Source: Pontibacter flavimaris
GTDB taxonomy: Bacteria; Bacteroidota; Bacteroidia; Cytophagales; Hymenobacteraceae
Direction of reading: 5' to 3'
DNA length: 64,000 nt
NCBI RefSeq assembly: GCF_001907195.1
Contig: NZ_LVWA01000003.1
Span: 62,001-126,000 of the forward strand
Below the pieces are notes generated by a model that had not been told where the DNA came from, searched no databases, and worked only from the letters and a program-made list of their open reading frames with translations. Numbering within the stretch: the first letter of the stretch is position 1; the number at the start of each line of letters is the position of its first letter. A program made the position numbers and the translations under genes. Positions 46,320 through 57,056 of the stretch are shown here, in pieces.

Positions 46320-48182
46320 ATGGCAGAGTTAGAGCATAATTACAACGAAGACAGCATCCGCTCCCTTGAGCCGCGCGAGCACATCAGGCTGCGCCCCGGT
46401 ATGTACATCGGCAAGCTTGGCGACGGCTCTTCGGCAGACGACGGCATTTACATTTTGGTAAAGGAGGTGATCGACAACTCCATCGACGAACACGTGATGG
46501 GTTTCGGTAAGACCATCGAGGTGAAGATCTCCGACCACAAGGTGCAGGTGCGCGACTACGGCCGCGGCATTCCGTTGGGCAAGGTGATCGACTGCGTGAG
46601 CAAGATCAACACCGGTGGTAAGTATGACAGCAAGGCTTTCCAGAAATCGGTTGGCTTGAATGGCGTGGGTACCAAGGCGGTGAACGCCCTCTCCAGCCAC
46701 TTCCGCATCCAGTCGGTGCGCGACGGCAAAATGAAGGCCGCTGAATTTGAGAAAGGCGTGCTGGTGGAGGATTTTGAGGTACAGGAATCAACCCAGCGCA
46801 ACGGCACGCTCACCACCTTCACCCCGGACGACAGCATCTTCAAGAACTTCCAGTTCAACCCCGATTACCTGGAGAAGCAGATCTGGAACTACGTGTACCT
46901 GAACGCCGGACTTACCATCAACTTCAACGGCAAGAAATTCTACTCCGAGAACGGCCTGCTGGACCTGCTCCGTAACAAGGCCGATGAGGAAAGCATGCGC
47001 TACCCGATCATCCACCTGAAAGGGGAGGACATCGAGCTTGCCCTGACTCACGGAAACGAGTACGGCGAGGAATACTACTCGTTTGTGAACGGCCAGTACA
47101 CCACTATGGGCGGCACGCACCTGGCGGCCTTCCGCGAGGCGGTGGTAAAGACCGTGCGCGATTTTTACAAGAAAGACTACGATGCCACCGATATCCGTGG
47201 CTCTATCATTGGCGCCATCTCGATCCGGGTGCAGGAGCCGGTGTTTGAGTCGCAGACCAAAACCAAGCTGGGCTCTATAGAGATGGGGCCGGAGGGGCCA
47301 GCTGTGCGCGCCTTTATCAATGATTTTGTGAAGGAGCACCTGGACAATTACCTGCACAAGAACCCCACTACGGCTGAGGCGCTGAAGCGGCGCATAGAGC
47401 AGAGCGAGCGCGAGCGCAAGGACATGGCCGGCGTGAAGAAGCTGGCCAACCAGCGCGCCAAGAAGGCTAACCTGCACAACCGTAAGCTCCGTGACTGCCG
47501 CCTGCACTTTAACGAAGACAAGCACGAGAATTCCCTGCTGTCTACCCTTTTTATCACTGAGGGCGACTCGGCGAGCGGATCCATCACCAAGTCGCGCAAC
47601 GTGGACGTGGAGGCGGTGTTCAGCTTGCGTGGTAAGCCGCTGAACTGCTACGGCATGAAAAAGAAAGTGGTGTACGAGAACGAGGAGTTTAACCTGCTGC
47701 AGCACGCCCTCAACATCGAGGAAGGCCTGGAGAACCTGCGCTACAACCGCGTAGTGATCGCCACCGACGCCGACGTGGACGGCATGCACATTCGCCTGCT
47801 GCTGCTCACTTTCTTCCTGCAGTTCTTCCCGGACCTGGTACGCAACGGGCACGTGTTTATACTGGAGACGCCGCTCTTCCGCGTGCGCAACAAGAAGGAG
47901 ACAATCTATTGCTACAACGAGACTGAGAAGCAGGAGGCCATCAACAAGCTTGGCAAGAAGCCGGAGATCACCCGCTTCAAAGGTTTGGGAGAGATCTCTC
48001 CGGATGAGTTCGGGAAGTTTATCGGCGAGAACATCAAGCTCAAGCCGGTTATCCTGCAGAAGGATACCACCATACAGAAGATGCTGAACTACTACATGGG
48101 CAAGAACACGCCCGACCGGCAGCAGTTCATCATCGAGAACCTGAAGATTGAAAAAGATATAGTAGAGGAAGTATATGCATAA
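46320..48182 (+). CDS. parE: DNA topoisomerase IV subunit B
   Basis: ATPase subunit of the type IIA topoisomerase that decatenates chromosomes. 620 residues, the usual short ParE length. GHKL motifs: [20 protein letters not shown] and the K-loop region [27 protein letters not shown] and [10 protein letters not shown]. No ~170-residue insertion as in proteobacterial GyrB. The 3' end overlaps parC by 8 bases (ATGCATAA), so subunits are translationally coupled. The Bacteroidota pair sits together as here, distinct from gyrB/gyrA. Confidence 0.95.
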   Translation: MAELEHNYNEDSIRSLEPREHIRLRPGMYIGKLGDGSSADDGIYILVKEVIDNSIDEHVMGFGKTIEVKISDHKVQVRDYGRGIPLGKVIDCVSKINTGGKYDSKAFQKSVGLNGVGTKAVNALSSHFRIQSVRDGKMKAAEFEKGVLVEDFEVQESTQRNGTLTTFTPDDSIFKNFQFNPDYLEKQIWNYVYLNAGLTINFNGKKFYSENGLLDLLRNKADEESMRYPIIHLKGEDIELALTHGNEYGEEYYSFVNGQYTTMGGTHLAAFREAVVKTVRDFYKKDYDATDIRGSIIGAISIRVQEPVFESQTKTKLGSIEMGPEGPAVRAFINDFVKEHLDNYLHKNPTTAEALKRRIEQSERERKDMAGVKKLANQRAKKANLHNRKLRDCRLHFNEDKHENSLLSTLFITEGDSASGSITKSRNVDVEAVFSLRGKPLNCYGMKKKVVYENEEFNLLQHALNIEEGLENLRYNRVVIATDADVDGMHIRLLLLTFFLQFFPDLVRNGHVFILETPLFRVRNKKETIYCYNETEKQEAINKLGKKPEITRFKGLGEISPDEFGKFIGENIKLKPVILQKDTTIQKMLNYYMGKNTPDRQQFIIENLKIEKDIVEEVYA

Positions 48183-50922
48183 CGACGAGCTGAACAACGA
48201 AGAATTAGAGCAAAACGAGGCGCAGGAGGTGGAGTTTACGGACGGGGAGGAAATCATCCATAACATTACGCCCGTATCCGGCCTCTATGAAAACTGGTTC
48301 CTCGAGTATGCCTCTTATGTTATTCTGGAGCGTGCGGTGCCAGCCATTGAGGACGGTCTGAAGCCGGTGCAGCGCCGCATCCTGCACGCCATGCGCGAGA
48401 TGGACGACGGCCGCTTCAACAAGGTGGCCAACGTGATCGGGCAGACCATGCAGTACCACCCGCACGGCGACGCTTCGATTGGCGACGCGATGGTGAACCT
48501 GGGCCAGAAGGACTTGCTGATAGAGACGCAGGGTAACTGGGGCGATGTGCGCACCGGCGACAGCGCGGCGGCCGCCCGATACATTGAGGCGCGCCTCTCG
48601 AAGTTTGCGCTGGATGTGGTGTTTAACCCGCAGACCACGCTTTGGCAGCTAAGCTACGACGGCCGTAAGAACGAGCCGGTGACGCTGCCCGTTAAATTCC
48701 CGCTCCTACTGGCGCAGGGTGTGGAGGGCATTGCCGTAGGCTTATCCACGAAGATCATGCCGCACAACTTTAAGGAGCTGATCAAGGCCTCTATTGATGT
48801 GCTCAAAGGCCGTAGTATCAACTTGCTGCCCGACTTTTTGACCGGCGGCCAGGTGGACGTGACCAATTATAACGGTGGCCAGCGCGGCGGCAGGATCCGT
48901 GTGCGCGCCACGATCGAGAAGGTCGACAAGACCATGCTCATCATCCGGGATGTGCCGTACGGCATTACCACTACCGGCTTGATGGAGTCGATCGTGAAGG
49001 CCAGCGAGAACAACAAGATCAAGATCAAGAAGGTGGTGGATAACACCGCTGCGGACGTGGAGATACAGGTGCACCTACCGGCGGGGGTATCGCCTGACCT
49101 GACCATGGATGCGCTTTACGCCTTCACCGACTGCGAGGTGGCTATTTCTCCCAATGCTTGCGTGATCATTGATGACAAGCCGCACTTCATGGATGTGAAT
49201 GAGCTGCTGCGTATCTCTACTTTCAAAACAGTGGACCTGCTGAAGCGGGAGCTGGAGATCCGCAAAGGCGAGCTGGAGGACAAATGGCACTACTCCTCCC
49301 TGGAGAAGATCTTTATCGAAAACCGCATTTACCGCGATATAGAGGAGTGTGAGACCTGGGAGGCGGTGCTGAACGCCATCGACAGGGGCCTGGACCCCTA
49401 CAAGCACCTGCTGCGCCGCGAAGTGAGCGAGGAAGATATCATTCGCCTGACCGAGATCAAGATCAAGCGCATCTCCAAGTATGACTCCTTTAAAGCCGAT
49501 GAGTACATCCACAAGCTGGAGGAGGAAATGGCTGAGGTGGATGACAACCTGGCGAACCTGATCCGCTATGCCATCGCATACTTTGAGGGACTACTGAAGA
49601 AGTATGGCCAAGGCAGGGACCGCCGCACACAGGTCAAAACCTTCGATGTGATCAACGCGCAGAACGTGGCCATTGCCAACCAGAAACTATACATGAACGC
49701 CAAAGACGGCTTCATTGGCACCAGCCTGCGCAAAGATGAGTTCGTATGCGACTGCTCCGACATGGACGACATCATTGTGTTCCGCAAGGATGGTAAGTTT
49801 ATGGTGACGAAAGTAGCCGAGAAAACCTTTGTGGGTAAGGACATCCTGCTGGCGGGCGTGTACAACAAGAACGACGAGCACATGGTGTACAACATGATTT
49901 ACCTGGATGGTAAGTCAGGCGTGTCCTATGCCAAGCGTTTCTCTGTCAAGTCGATCACCCGCGACAAGGAGTACGACCTGACCAAGGGCAACAAAGGCTC
50001 CAAAGTACATTACCTTACCGCCAACCCGAACTCAGAGTCGGAGGTGGTGACGGTGTCGCTCTCGCCGAACGCATCGGCCCGAAACAAGGTGCTTGACTTC
50101 GATTTTGCGGAACTGATGATCAAGGGCAAGGGCTCCAACGGCAATATCGTGACGAAGTACCCGGTGAAGAAGGTGGTGCAGAAAAGCCTGGGCGAGTCCA
50201 CGCTGGGTGGCCGTGAGATCTTCTACGACGAGGTGATTGGAAGGCTGAACACCGAGGGACGTGGCCGTTACCTGGGCTCGTTCAATACCGACGACTCCAT
50301 ACTTGCCGTTTATGAAGACGGTACTTACGAACTGACGTCGTTTGACCTGGCCAACCACTATACCGTGGAGAAGCTGAAGGTGCTGCAGAAGTTTGATCCG
50401 GAGCTGGTGATTTCGGCCATCTATTACGAAGGAGATAATAAAATATATTACGTCAAGCGTTTCAAGGTAGAGACGACAACAATTGGTAAGCGCTTCTTCT
50501 TTATCCCGGAGACAAAGAACTCCCGTCTGGAAGCCGTTTCCACGCATCCCGCGCCGCTGGCCAGCATCAAGTTCAAGCGGTCTATACGTGGTGAGCGTGA
50601 AAGCGAGAAGCTGCTGCTGAACGAGTTCATCGATGTGAAAGGCTGGAAAGCTTTGGGTAACAAGCTCAACTATTACAAGATCTACGAGGCGGATGTGCCG
50701 AAGATGCTGGAGGTGGAGCACTCGGAGGATAACAAGCCGCAAGCTAAAAAAGCAGCTAAAAGAGAGCCGGTAGCGTTGCCTTCCCAACTGAAGGAACTGG
50801 CCGAGGAGGCGGCGAAGGCAAGCGGTACCCAACCTCTGCCTGCTGACACCGTAGAAGTTGATGTAGAGGCTGATAAGGCAAAGAAGGCGCTGAAGGAGAA
50901 GAGACAGCTTGATATCTTCTAA
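48175..50922 (+). CDS. parC: DNA topoisomerase IV subunit A
   Basis: DNA-breaking subunit, 915 residues. The winged-helix tyrosine lies in [13 protein letters not shown]; upstream are [11 protein letters not shown] and [15 protein letters not shown] (the quinolone-resistance region). The tower and coiled-coil gate follow. The C-terminal beta-pinwheel (about 500-790) is present but diverged, and a Lys/Ala/Glu-rich tail (about 840-915) ends in KRQLDIF. The long low-complexity tail is typical of this phylum. Operon with parE. Confidence 0.95.
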   Translation: MHNDELNNEELEQNEAQEVEFTDGEEIIHNITPVSGLYENWFLEYASYVILERAVPAIEDGLKPVQRRILHAMREMDDGRFNKVANVIGQTMQYHPHGDASIGDAMVNLGQKDLLIETQGNWGDVRTGDSAAAARYIEARLSKFALDVVFNPQTTLWQLSYDGRKNEPVTLPVKFPLLLAQGVEGIAVGLSTKIMPHNFKELIKASIDVLKGRSINLLPDFLTGGQVDVTNYNGGQRGGRIRVRATIEKVDKTMLIIRDVPYGITTTGLMESIVKASENNKIKIKKVVDNTAADVEIQVHLPAGVSPDLTMDALYAFTDCEVAISPNACVIIDDKPHFMDVNELLRISTFKTVDLLKRELEIRKGELEDKWHYSSLEKIFIENRIYRDIEECETWEAVLNAIDRGLDPYKHLLRREVSEEDIIRLTEIKIKRISKYDSFKADEYIHKLEEEMAEVDDNLANLIRYAIAYFEGLLKKYGQGRDRRTQVKTFDVINAQNVAIANQKLYMNAKDGFIGTSLRKDEFVCDCSDMDDIIVFRKDGKFMVTKVAEKTFVGKDILLAGVYNKNDEHMVYNMIYLDGKSGVSYAKRFSVKSITRDKEYDLTKGNKGSKVHYLTANPNSESEVVTVSLSPNASARNKVLDFDFAELMIKGKGSNGNIVTKYPVKKVVQKSLGESTLGGREIFYDEVIGRLNTEGRGRYLGSFNTDDSILAVYEDGTYELTSFDLANHYTVEKLKVLQKFDPELVISAIYYEGDNKIYYVKRFKVETTTIGKRFFFIPETKNSRLEAVSTHPAPLASIKFKRSIRGERESEKLLLNEFIDVKGWKALGNKLNYYKIYEADVPKMLEVEHSEDNKPQAKKAAKREPVALPSQLKELAEEAAKASGTQPLPADTVEVDVEADKAKKALKEKRQLDIF

Positions 50923-50985
50923 TTTCTCTCCCGAAGCCTTGCTAAAGTCGCTGACACATGGTAGTTTACGGGAGTGGAAATTTTT

Positions 50986-51774
50986 ATGAAGAGATATTTA
51001 AAGGCTGCTATACTTGTTTGTGCACTCTGTGCTGCCTCCCCGGCAAACGCCGGGGCAGACAGCGGTGCCTCAGGCAATACCGAGCTGATGAAGCGCGCGG
51101 AGCAGCTTTTGAATGACTACAAAGAGAGCGAGGCCCTGCGTCTGTACGAACAGGTGCTGACCGATTCTCCCGAGAATTACACTGCCCTGTGTAAGGCCAG
51201 TTTCCTGCATGCCCGCATTGGCGACAGGTTCCTGGACGAAACCCGTAAGCTGGAGCACTTCTCCAAAGCGAAGGCGTACGCCCTGCAGGCCTACGAGTTG
51301 CAGCCGGAGGACGCTGAGGCGAACTACGCCATGGCGGTGGCCTTAGGTGCCCAGGCGATGGTTGCCGGACCGAAAGAGCGTCTAGCAGGCATACACCAGA
51401 TGAAATCGTTTGTGGATGCCGCGCTGGCCGACAATAGCCAGCATGCAGGAGCCTGGCATATACTTGGGCGTTGGTACTTTAAAATGGCCAACCTCAATTT
51501 CGCAGAAAAGGCAGCTACAAAGATGTTCTTCGGGGGCGTTTGCGGAGAGGCCACGAACGAAAGCGCCGCTGAGGCCATCGAAAAAGCCATAGCCTACGAG
51601 CCGAACAATATTCAGTATTACTACGACCTTGCCTGCGTCTACAAAGAGATGAAAAACACCGCCGCCTGTACCAGCACCCTGCAAAAGGCGCTGACGCTGA
51701 CGCTCGAAACGAAAGAGGAGTTGGAGCTTAGCAGGCGATGCAGCATCATGTTGCAGCAGCAACAGAAGATCTAG
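50986..51774 (+). CDS. secreted TPR-like protein
   Basis: 262 residues: signal peptide (about 1-23, cleavage near ANA-GAD) and helical repeats through the rest (for example KESEALRLYEQVLTDSPENY and the AYELQPEDAEANYAMA pair). The layout resembles RMDN-like/TPR proteins of unknown function. ATG 50986 gives a clean signal peptide; GTG 50974 would add four residues. Located just after parC but not obviously related. Confidence 0.82.
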   Translation: MKRYLKAAILVCALCAASPANAGADSGASGNTELMKRAEQLLNDYKESEALRLYEQVLTDSPENYTALCKASFLHARIGDRFLDETRKLEHFSKAKAYALQAYELQPEDAEANYAMAVALGAQAMVAGPKERLAGIHQMKSFVDAALADNSQHAGAWHILGRWYFKMANLNFAEKAATKMFFGGVCGEATNESAAEAIEKAIAYEPNNIQYYYDLACVYKEMKNTAACTSTLQKALTLTLETKEELELSRRCSIMLQQQQKI

Positions 51775-51794
51775 TAAGGTGTAAAAAGTATGAA

Positions 51795-51828
51795 AAGCCT
51801 GCTCCCCAATCGGTGGCAGGCTTTTTGT
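51795..51828 (+). terminator. intrinsic terminator after the TPR gene
   Basis: A 10-bp stem AAAAGCCTGC with GCAGGCTTTT and a T-rich tail. The ten bases before it include an AAGTAT motif. Confidence 0.88.
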
Positions 51829-51945
51829 TTTTCATGTGCGGCACGCTTCCTGTCCCGGATGTGTTTCTATTTGGGTAAAATGTCTTAATTTAGCGCATGC
51901 AAAGTATAAAAGCCCTTTTGCAGAAGTATAAATAACCGGTATAAG

Positions 51946-53025
51946 ATGCGGATTTCGAGTTTGGTGCTGTTGATGTTATCGGTTACGCTGGGTGCCTGTA
52001 CGTTGGAAGAAGGCAACAAGGAGCAGATGGTGAACCTGCAGGAGGTAAAGGATGACCCTGCGGCGCAGCTGCAGAACCTGAACGCTGCGTTGGAGAACTC
52101 GAAGCGCGATGGCAGTCTTTATGCCCGCAGGGCAGTGGTGCTGCTGCAGAACGGGGAACTGGAAAAGGCCCTAGAGGATGCCGAGGAGGCCGTGAAGTTA
52201 ATGAAGAATGAACCGGCCAGCCTTTTTGTGAAGGCGCAGGTGCTCCGTGCCATGGGCCGGTCGGAAGAAGCCCTGCCGCTAGCGCTGACGGCTGAGCGGA
52301 ACTCCTTCCAGCGCTCCTCCCTGTATGTACTGCTGGGGGAGTTATACTTGCAGCGAAAAGAGTACGAGCAGGCAATGGCTTACATCCTGAAAGCGCAAGA
52401 GCTTTCCCCGGCTGATGAGTTTGCCTACTACTATAAAGGCCGTGTGCAGGAGGCAACCGGCGATTCGGCAAGCGCGGTGCGCAACTATAAACTGGCGCTG
52501 GAGCAATCTCCCAACTTTATGCAGCCGCAGCGCGAACTGGCCGCGCTATTGATTGACAGGGGCGAGCATGCCGCCGCCAGGCCATACTTGCTGGAGGCCA
52601 TGCACCAGGCCCCCAAAGACGCCAAGTTATGGTACAACCGGGGGCTGCTATACCAGGCGGAGCAGAAACGCGACAGTGCCATGCTGGCTTATAACAGAGC
52701 TGTAAGTATAAATGATACCCTCTCGGATGCGCATTACAGGCTGGGCGTGCATCAGCTTGTCATCGGCAACAGTGACGAGGCGCTGGAGCACCTGGAGAAG
52801 ATTTACAAAGTATACCGGTCGGATAGGGAGTACCTGGAACGGTTGGCCACGGCCTATGAGCGAACCGGCCTGAACACCAAAGCACTCTCGACTTACCAGC
52901 GGCTTCTAGCGGTAGACCCGACGGCTACGTATGTTAAGCGGTCCATCTCCCGGTTAAAGTATAAAATTGCAAGACCAATACCTGATAGTGCAGCTGTACG
53001 CCTACAGGAACAGATAGAAAGATAA
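51946..53025 (+). CDS. TPR lipoprotein
   Basis: A 359-residue lipoprotein (lipobox L15-G16-A17-C18) consisting of about eight or nine tetratricopeptide repeats (for example GSLYARRAVVLLQNGELEKALEDAEEAV and AKLWYNRGLLYQAEQKRDSAMLAYNRAV). Presumed periplasmic scaffold; partner unknown. It lies 6 bases upstream of thrS, so it may head the translation-factor operon, and it carries an AAGTAT-type motif in its leader. Confidence 0.88.
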   Translation: MRISSLVLLMLSVTLGACTLEEGNKEQMVNLQEVKDDPAAQLQNLNAALENSKRDGSLYARRAVVLLQNGELEKALEDAEEAVKLMKNEPASLFVKAQVLRAMGRSEEALPLALTAERNSFQRSSLYVLLGELYLQRKEYEQAMAYILKAQELSPADEFAYYYKGRVQEATGDSASAVRNYKLALEQSPNFMQPQRELAALLIDRGEHAAARPYLLEAMHQAPKDAKLWYNRGLLYQAEQKRDSAMLAYNRAVSINDTLSDAHYRLGVHQLVIGNSDEALEHLEKIYKVYRSDREYLERLATAYERTGLNTKALSTYQRLLAVDPTATYVKRSISRLKYKIARPIPDSAAVRLQEQIER

Positions 53026-53031
53026 ACCACT

Positions 53032-54969
53032 ATGATCAACATCACACTGCCAGATGGCTCGGTGCGCCAATATGAAAGCGGCGTTAACAGCCTTGAGATT
53101 GCACAGAGCATCAGCGAAGGCCTAGCTCGTAACGTGCTTGCTGCCAAAGTAAACGGCTCGGTATGGGACGCCACGCGCCCCATCAGCGAGGATGCGACGG
53201 TGCAGCTGCTCACCTGGAACGATGACGAGGGCAAGAACACCTTCTGGCACTCCTCGGCCCACTTGCTGGCAGAAGCCTTGGAGGACATGTACCCGGACGT
53301 GAAGTTCGGCATCGGGCCTCCGGTGGAGAACGGCTTTTACTATGACGTGGACCTGGGCGAGCACCACTTGTCTCAGGAAGATATCGCGGAGCTGGAGCAG
53401 AAGATGCTGGAGCTGGCGCGCCAGAAGAACGAGTACAAGCGCAGCGAAGTCTCCAAGGCCGATGCCATTGATTACTTTACAAAGAAAGGCGACGAGTACA
53501 AGCTGGACCTGATCAAGGACCTGGAGGACGGAAGCATCACCTTCTACGAGCAGGGTTCCTTCGTGGACCTTTGCCGTGGGCCGCACATTCCGAATACGGG
53601 CTTCATCAAGGCGGCCAAGATCATGAACATCGCAGGGGCCTACTGGCGCGGCGATGAGAAGAACAAGCAGCTGACCCGTATCTATGGCGTGACGTTCCCG
53701 AAGCAGAAGGAGCTGACCGAGTACCTGGAGCGCCTGGAGGAGGCCAAGAAACGCGACCACCGCAAGCTGGGCAAGGAACTGGAGCTGTTTGCCTTCTCTG
53801 AGAAGGTAGGGATGGGCCTGCCGCTGTGGCTGCCCAAAGGCACGCTGCTGCGCGAGCGACTGGAGCAGTTCATGCGCAAGGCGCAGATAAAGGCCGGCTA
53901 CCAGCCGGTGGTAACGCCGCACATTGGCAGCAAAGAGCTTTACGTTACCTCGGGCCACTACGAGAAGTATGGCGCCGACTCATTCCAGCCCATCAAGACG
54001 CCGAACGAGAACGAGGAGTTCCTGCTTAAGCCCATGAACTGCCCGCACCATTGCGAGATCTACAAAACACGCCCACGTTCCTACAAAGAGCTTCCGGTGC
54101 GCTTTGCCGAGTTCGGTACTGTTTACCGTTACGAGCAGAGCGGGGAATTGCACGGCCTGACCCGCGTACGCGGCTTTACGCAGGACGACGCCCACATCTT
54201 CTGCCGCCCGGACCAGGTGAAGGAAGAGTTCATCAAGGTGATCGACCTGGTGTTGTACGTGTTCAAGGCTTTGGGCTTTGATGACTATACTGCCCAGATC
54301 TCCCTGCGCGACCCGGAGAACAAGTCCAAGTACATCGGCACCGACGAAGTATGGGAGAAAGCGGAAAGTGCCATTATAGAGGCTGCCGCGGAGAAAGGAC
54401 TGCGCACTGTAACCGAACTGGGCGAGGCTGCGTTTTACGGACCTAAGCTCGACTTTATGGTGAAGGATGCCCTTGGCCGTAAGTGGCAGCTGGGAACTAT
54501 TCAGGTGGATTATAACTTACCAGAGAGGTTCCAGTTGGAGTATATCGGTGCTGATAACCAGAAGCACCGTCCGGTGATGATCCACCGCGCGCCTTTCGGC
54601 TCCCTGGAGCGTTTTGTGGCCGTGCTCATCGAGCATTGCGGCGGCAACTTCCCGCTGTGGCTGAGCCCGGAGCAGATAGCCATACTTCCCATCTCGGAGA
54701 AGTACCACGACTATGCCCAGCAAGTATACGAGCGCCTGCAGCTCGACGACATCAGAGGTTCTGTAGACAACCGTGATGAGAAGATCGGCCGCAAGATTCG
54801 AGACGCGGAGGTGCGCAAGGTGCCATACATGCTGATCGTAGGGGAGAAGGAGCAGGAGAACGGTGCGGTATCAGTGAGAAGGCACGGCGAAGGTGACCTC
54901 GGCTCCATGGCGATCGAGGAGTTCAGTACGTTCTTTCAGGGCAAAATCGCCGAAATGCTGAACAATTAA
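53032..54969 (+). CDS. thrS: threonine--tRNA ligase
   Basis: Charges tRNA-Thr. 645 residues with TGS domain (about 1-60), editing domain ([12 protein letters not shown], with the C-terminal Cys in DLCRGPH), catalytic domain with motif 2 ([17 protein letters not shown]) and zinc ligands in [10 protein letters not shown] and near the [11 protein letters not shown] motif 3, and an anticodon-binding domain. No T-box or leader control is apparent. Followed by infC-rpmI-rplT, a common order. Confidence 0.97.
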   Translation: MINITLPDGSVRQYESGVNSLEIAQSISEGLARNVLAAKVNGSVWDATRPISEDATVQLLTWNDDEGKNTFWHSSAHLLAEALEDMYPDVKFGIGPPVENGFYYDVDLGEHHLSQEDIAELEQKMLELARQKNEYKRSEVSKADAIDYFTKKGDEYKLDLIKDLEDGSITFYEQGSFVDLCRGPHIPNTGFIKAAKIMNIAGAYWRGDEKNKQLTRIYGVTFPKQKELTEYLERLEEAKKRDHRKLGKELELFAFSEKVGMGLPLWLPKGTLLRERLEQFMRKAQIKAGYQPVVTPHIGSKELYVTSGHYEKYGADSFQPIKTPNENEEFLLKPMNCPHHCEIYKTRPRSYKELPVRFAEFGTVYRYEQSGELHGLTRVRGFTQDDAHIFCRPDQVKEEFIKVIDLVLYVFKALGFDDYTAQISLRDPENKSKYIGTDEVWEKAESAIIEAAAEKGLRTVTELGEAAFYGPKLDFMVKDALGRKWQLGTIQVDYNLPERFQLEYIGADNQKHRPVMIHRAPFGSLERFVAVLIEHCGGNFPLWLSPEQIAILPISEKYHDYAQQVYERLQLDDIRGSVDNRDEKIGRKIRDAEVRKVPYMLIVGEKEQENGAVSVRRHGEGDLGSMAIEEFSTFFQGKIAEMLNN

Positions 54970-54997
54970 GGAGATAAATTTCTTTTTTGATAGATAA

Positions 54998-55042
54998 GTT
55001 GCGATATTCGCAACCTAATTGTAGAATTAAAACTAAGGAGGT
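54998..55042 (+). promoter_or_regulatory. infC leader hairpin and strong Shine-Dalgarno
   Basis: GTTGCGA-TAT-TCGCAAC (54998-55014) forms a 7-bp hairpin without a T tract. AAGGAGGT (55035-55042) is a near-full complement of the 16S anti-Shine-Dalgarno, 6 bases before the ATA start of infC. Such strong Shine-Dalgarno sites are rare in Bacteroidota, so control of IF3 translation is likely. Confidence 0.7.
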
Positions 55043-55048
55043 ACAACT

Positions 55049-55609
55049 ATAGCTACGCAAAACAGGCGCTACATCCCACGCGGAAAGGTGGAGGAGCCAT
55101 ACAAAGTCAATGATAAAATAACTGCCAGAGAGGTCAGGCTAGTTGGTGACAATGTTGAGCAAGGAGTATACTCAACCCGAGATGCTCAAAAGATGGCTAA
55201 TGAGCAAAATCTTGACCTGGTTGAGATTTCGCCAACAGCCACCCCCCCCGTATGCCGCGTCATCGACTATTCCAAGTTCAAGTACGAACAGAAGAAAAAG
55301 ACGAGGGAGTTGAAGGCAAAACAGCAGAAGGTGGTGATCAAGGAGATCCGTTTCGGCCCTAACACAGATGACCACGACTTCGAGTTTAAGCTGAAGCATG
55401 CCAAAGGTTTCCTGGAGAGCGGCTACAAGATCAAGTCGTACGTGCACTTCGTGGGCAGATCCATCGTGTTTAAGGAACGCGGCGAGATCCTGTTGCTGAA
55501 GTTTGCGCAGGCGCTGGAGGATCTGGCTAAAGTTGAGCAACTGCCGAAGCTGGAGGGGAAACGCATGTTCCTGATACTGGCTCCGAAGGCTGCTCCGGTG
55601 AAGAAGTAA
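55049..55609 (+). CDS. infC: translation initiation factor IF-3 (non-canonical ATA start)
   Basis: Binds the 30S subunit and rejects non-canonical start codons. 186 residues; N-domain ([18 protein letters not shown]), linker of Lys/Arg, C-domain ([20 protein letters not shown]). Between the in-frame stop (55034-55036) and the conserved region there is no ATG, GTG or TTG before 55088. Starting at GTG 55088 would lose 13 conserved residues ([12 protein letters not shown]). ATA 55049 lies 6 bases after AAGGAGGT and restores them. Non-AUG starts in infC (AUU in E. coli) are known to allow autoregulation by IF3. Confidence 0.93.
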   Translation: MATQNRRYIPRGKVEEPYKVNDKITAREVRLVGDNVEQGVYSTRDAQKMANEQNLDLVEISPTATPPVCRVIDYSKFKYEQKKKTRELKAKQQKVVIKEIRFGPNTDDHDFEFKLKHAKGFLESGYKIKSYVHFVGRSIVFKERGEILLLKFAQALEDLAKVEQLPKLEGKRMFLILAPKAAPVKK

Positions 55610-55633
55610 TTTTTTTCAATTAATTATATACTC

Positions 55634-55828
55634 ATGCCAAAAGTAAAAACCAAATCTGGTGCAAAGAAGCGTTTTTCTTTGACAGGTACTGGCAAGATTA
55701 AGCGTAAGCACGCTTACAAGAGCCACATCCTGACGAAGAAGACGACAAAGCAGAAGCGTAATTTGACGCACATCGGCCTTGTTAGCAAAGCCGACGAAGC
55801 AAACGTTAAATTCATGCTGAAAATCTAA
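55634..55828 (+). CDS. rpmI: 50S ribosomal protein L35 (bL35)
   Basis: A 64-residue basic protein with the family start [13 protein letters not shown] and the typical K-rich repeats ([19 protein letters not shown]). Full length. Between infC and rplT, as in most bacteria. Confidence 0.97.
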   Translation: MPKVKTKSGAKKRFSLTGTGKIKRKHAYKSHILTKKTTKQKRNLTHIGLVSKADEANVKFMLKI

Positions 55829-55928
55829 TTCTCCCGCAGAATTAGTTTAGGTTAATTATTAGTACGAACCCGGTACCTGGTTTAACAAAGATTCTTCAGA
55901 ATCACCAGTTGCCAAAACTTTACACAAA

Positions 55929-56273
55929 ATGCCAAGATCGGTCAATGTCGTAGCAGCACGACACAGAAGAAAAAAAGTAATGAAAATGGCCAAAGGTTAC
56001 TTTGGCCGTCGCAAGAATGTTTGGACAGTTGCGAAAAACGCGGTAGAAAAAGGTCTGCAGTATGCTTACCGCGATAGAAAAGCGAAGAAGAGAGACTTCA
56101 GAGCGTTGTGGATTCAGCGTATCAACGCCGGTGCACGCGAGCATGGCTTGTCTTACTCTGCTCTGATGGGCGGCCTGAAGAAGGCAAACATCGACCTGAA
56201 CCGCAAAGTACTTGCTGACCTGGCGATGAACCACCCTGAGGCTTTCAAGAGTATCGTTGACAAAGTAAAGTAA
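55929..56273 (+). CDS. rplT: 50S ribosomal protein L20 (bL20)
   Basis: A 114-residue ribosome-assembly protein. It starts [23 protein letters not shown], and has [21 protein letters not shown] and [11 protein letters not shown]. In other bacteria L20 represses its own operon by binding leader RNA; the 100-base gap between rpmI and rplT could hold such a site but I cannot identify one. A strong terminator follows. Confidence 0.97.
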   Translation: MPRSVNVVAARHRRKKVMKMAKGYFGRRKNVWTVAKNAVEKGLQYAYRDRKAKKRDFRALWIQRINAGAREHGLSYSALMGGLKKANIDLNRKVLADLAMNHPEAFKSIVDKVK

Positions 56274-56295
56274 TTTACCTTTAGATATAAGACAG

Positions 56296-56331
56296 AAGGG
56301 CTTAGCGTAATGCTAAGCCCTTTTTGTTTTT
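56296..56331 (+). terminator. intrinsic terminator after rplT
   Basis: An 11-bp stem AAGGGCTTAGC with GCTAAGCCCTT, loop GTAAT, followed by a long T-rich tract. Confidence 0.92.
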
Positions 56332-56516
56332 ATACTCTTGTATAATCGCATAGCACAAGTATAGACATAGCGCACATATCGCCATAAATATTGCGCCCGC
56401 ACAATTTGAAAATCAATGATGCCTACGGCCTTGGTTTTTGCTTTATACTTCGAGGCAAGCTTCGGCTTGTGTGTTTTAACACTCTTTCTCATAGGCGCTT
56501 ATTGCTGCAAGTATAA

Positions 56517-56735
56517 ATTCCCGCCTCTTCAGATAGGAAGAATGCTTTTGCAGTACTGAATCCAACCACCCCTGCCCCTCCTTGGGTTGAGCGCCTTGTA
56601 GATTTACGGTTTCGCTTTAGCGAAATTGCGGAGACCGCAGGTCAAGCAAAGGAAATGTACACAGCGCGATGCCCGAGGACGAGCCCTCTCGGGCTTGAGA
56701 GCACCAAAGCCGGAAGTGCAACGATAGGCTTGTAA
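56517..56735 (+). other. possible repeated element / ncRNA with a conserved-looking open frame
   Basis: An open frame of 72 codons lacks an early start codon. It reads TARCPRTSPLGLESTKAG near its end, a phrase I recall from many short 'hypothetical proteins' in this phylum, which suggests a dispersed repeat rather than a gene. The DNA has hairpins TTTCGC-TTTA-GCGAAA and GCCCGAG-N10-CTCGGGC. It might be a structured RNA or a mobile-element relic. Recall-based; no search was run. Confidence 0.35.
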
Positions 56736-56979
56736 GTCTATAGGATCATCGCAAGCTAGCAAGTATAGCTTGTGTCTAACAGCGGGAAGCAGCGGCTAAG
56801 AAAGTATAAGCTGGCAAGTATAAAGTATAGCAGTAAGTATAAATCAAGTATAAAAAGGCACAAGCGGATGCTTGCGCCAGCAGTAGTTATATAAGTATAA
56901 ACAGTTTTGTAAGCCTAGCCTTCACGGATATGGAGATCCGCAGCAGAGGGATTCAGGACGGGGAAGTCCGGAACAGCAA

Positions 56980-57035
56980 AAGTATAAATCCCCTGGAGCA
57001 TAAGTTTATACTTTAGCTCCAGGGGATTTATACTT
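56980..57035. terminator. long bidirectional terminator after accC
   Basis: A 20-bp perfect stem (56980-56999 with 57016-57035; core CCCCTGGAGC) with AAGTATAAAT on the outer arm. It lies 22 bases beyond the accC stop on the minus strand. Confidence 0.85.
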
Positions 57036-57056
57036 ATACTTCAACTCGCTTCATAC

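Larger units (their letters stand above)
56335..57056. other. long intergenic region dense in AAGTAT motifs
   Basis: About 720 bp between rplT and the accC gene. By eye it holds 15 AAGTAT/ATACTT hexamers, where about 0.4 would be expected by chance. It also has a UUCG-capped hairpin (CAAGC-TTCG-GCTTG near 56453-56468) and smaller hairpins CGGAT...ATCCG and GGAC...GTCC near 56925-56970. The element at 56517-56735 lies inside it. No confident gene. Confidence 0.75.

Noticed and set aside
56401..56940. tRNA or other known RNA in the rplT-accC gap
   Set aside because: I found no cloverleaf or GTTCGA-type T-loop; hairpins there match no RNA family I know.
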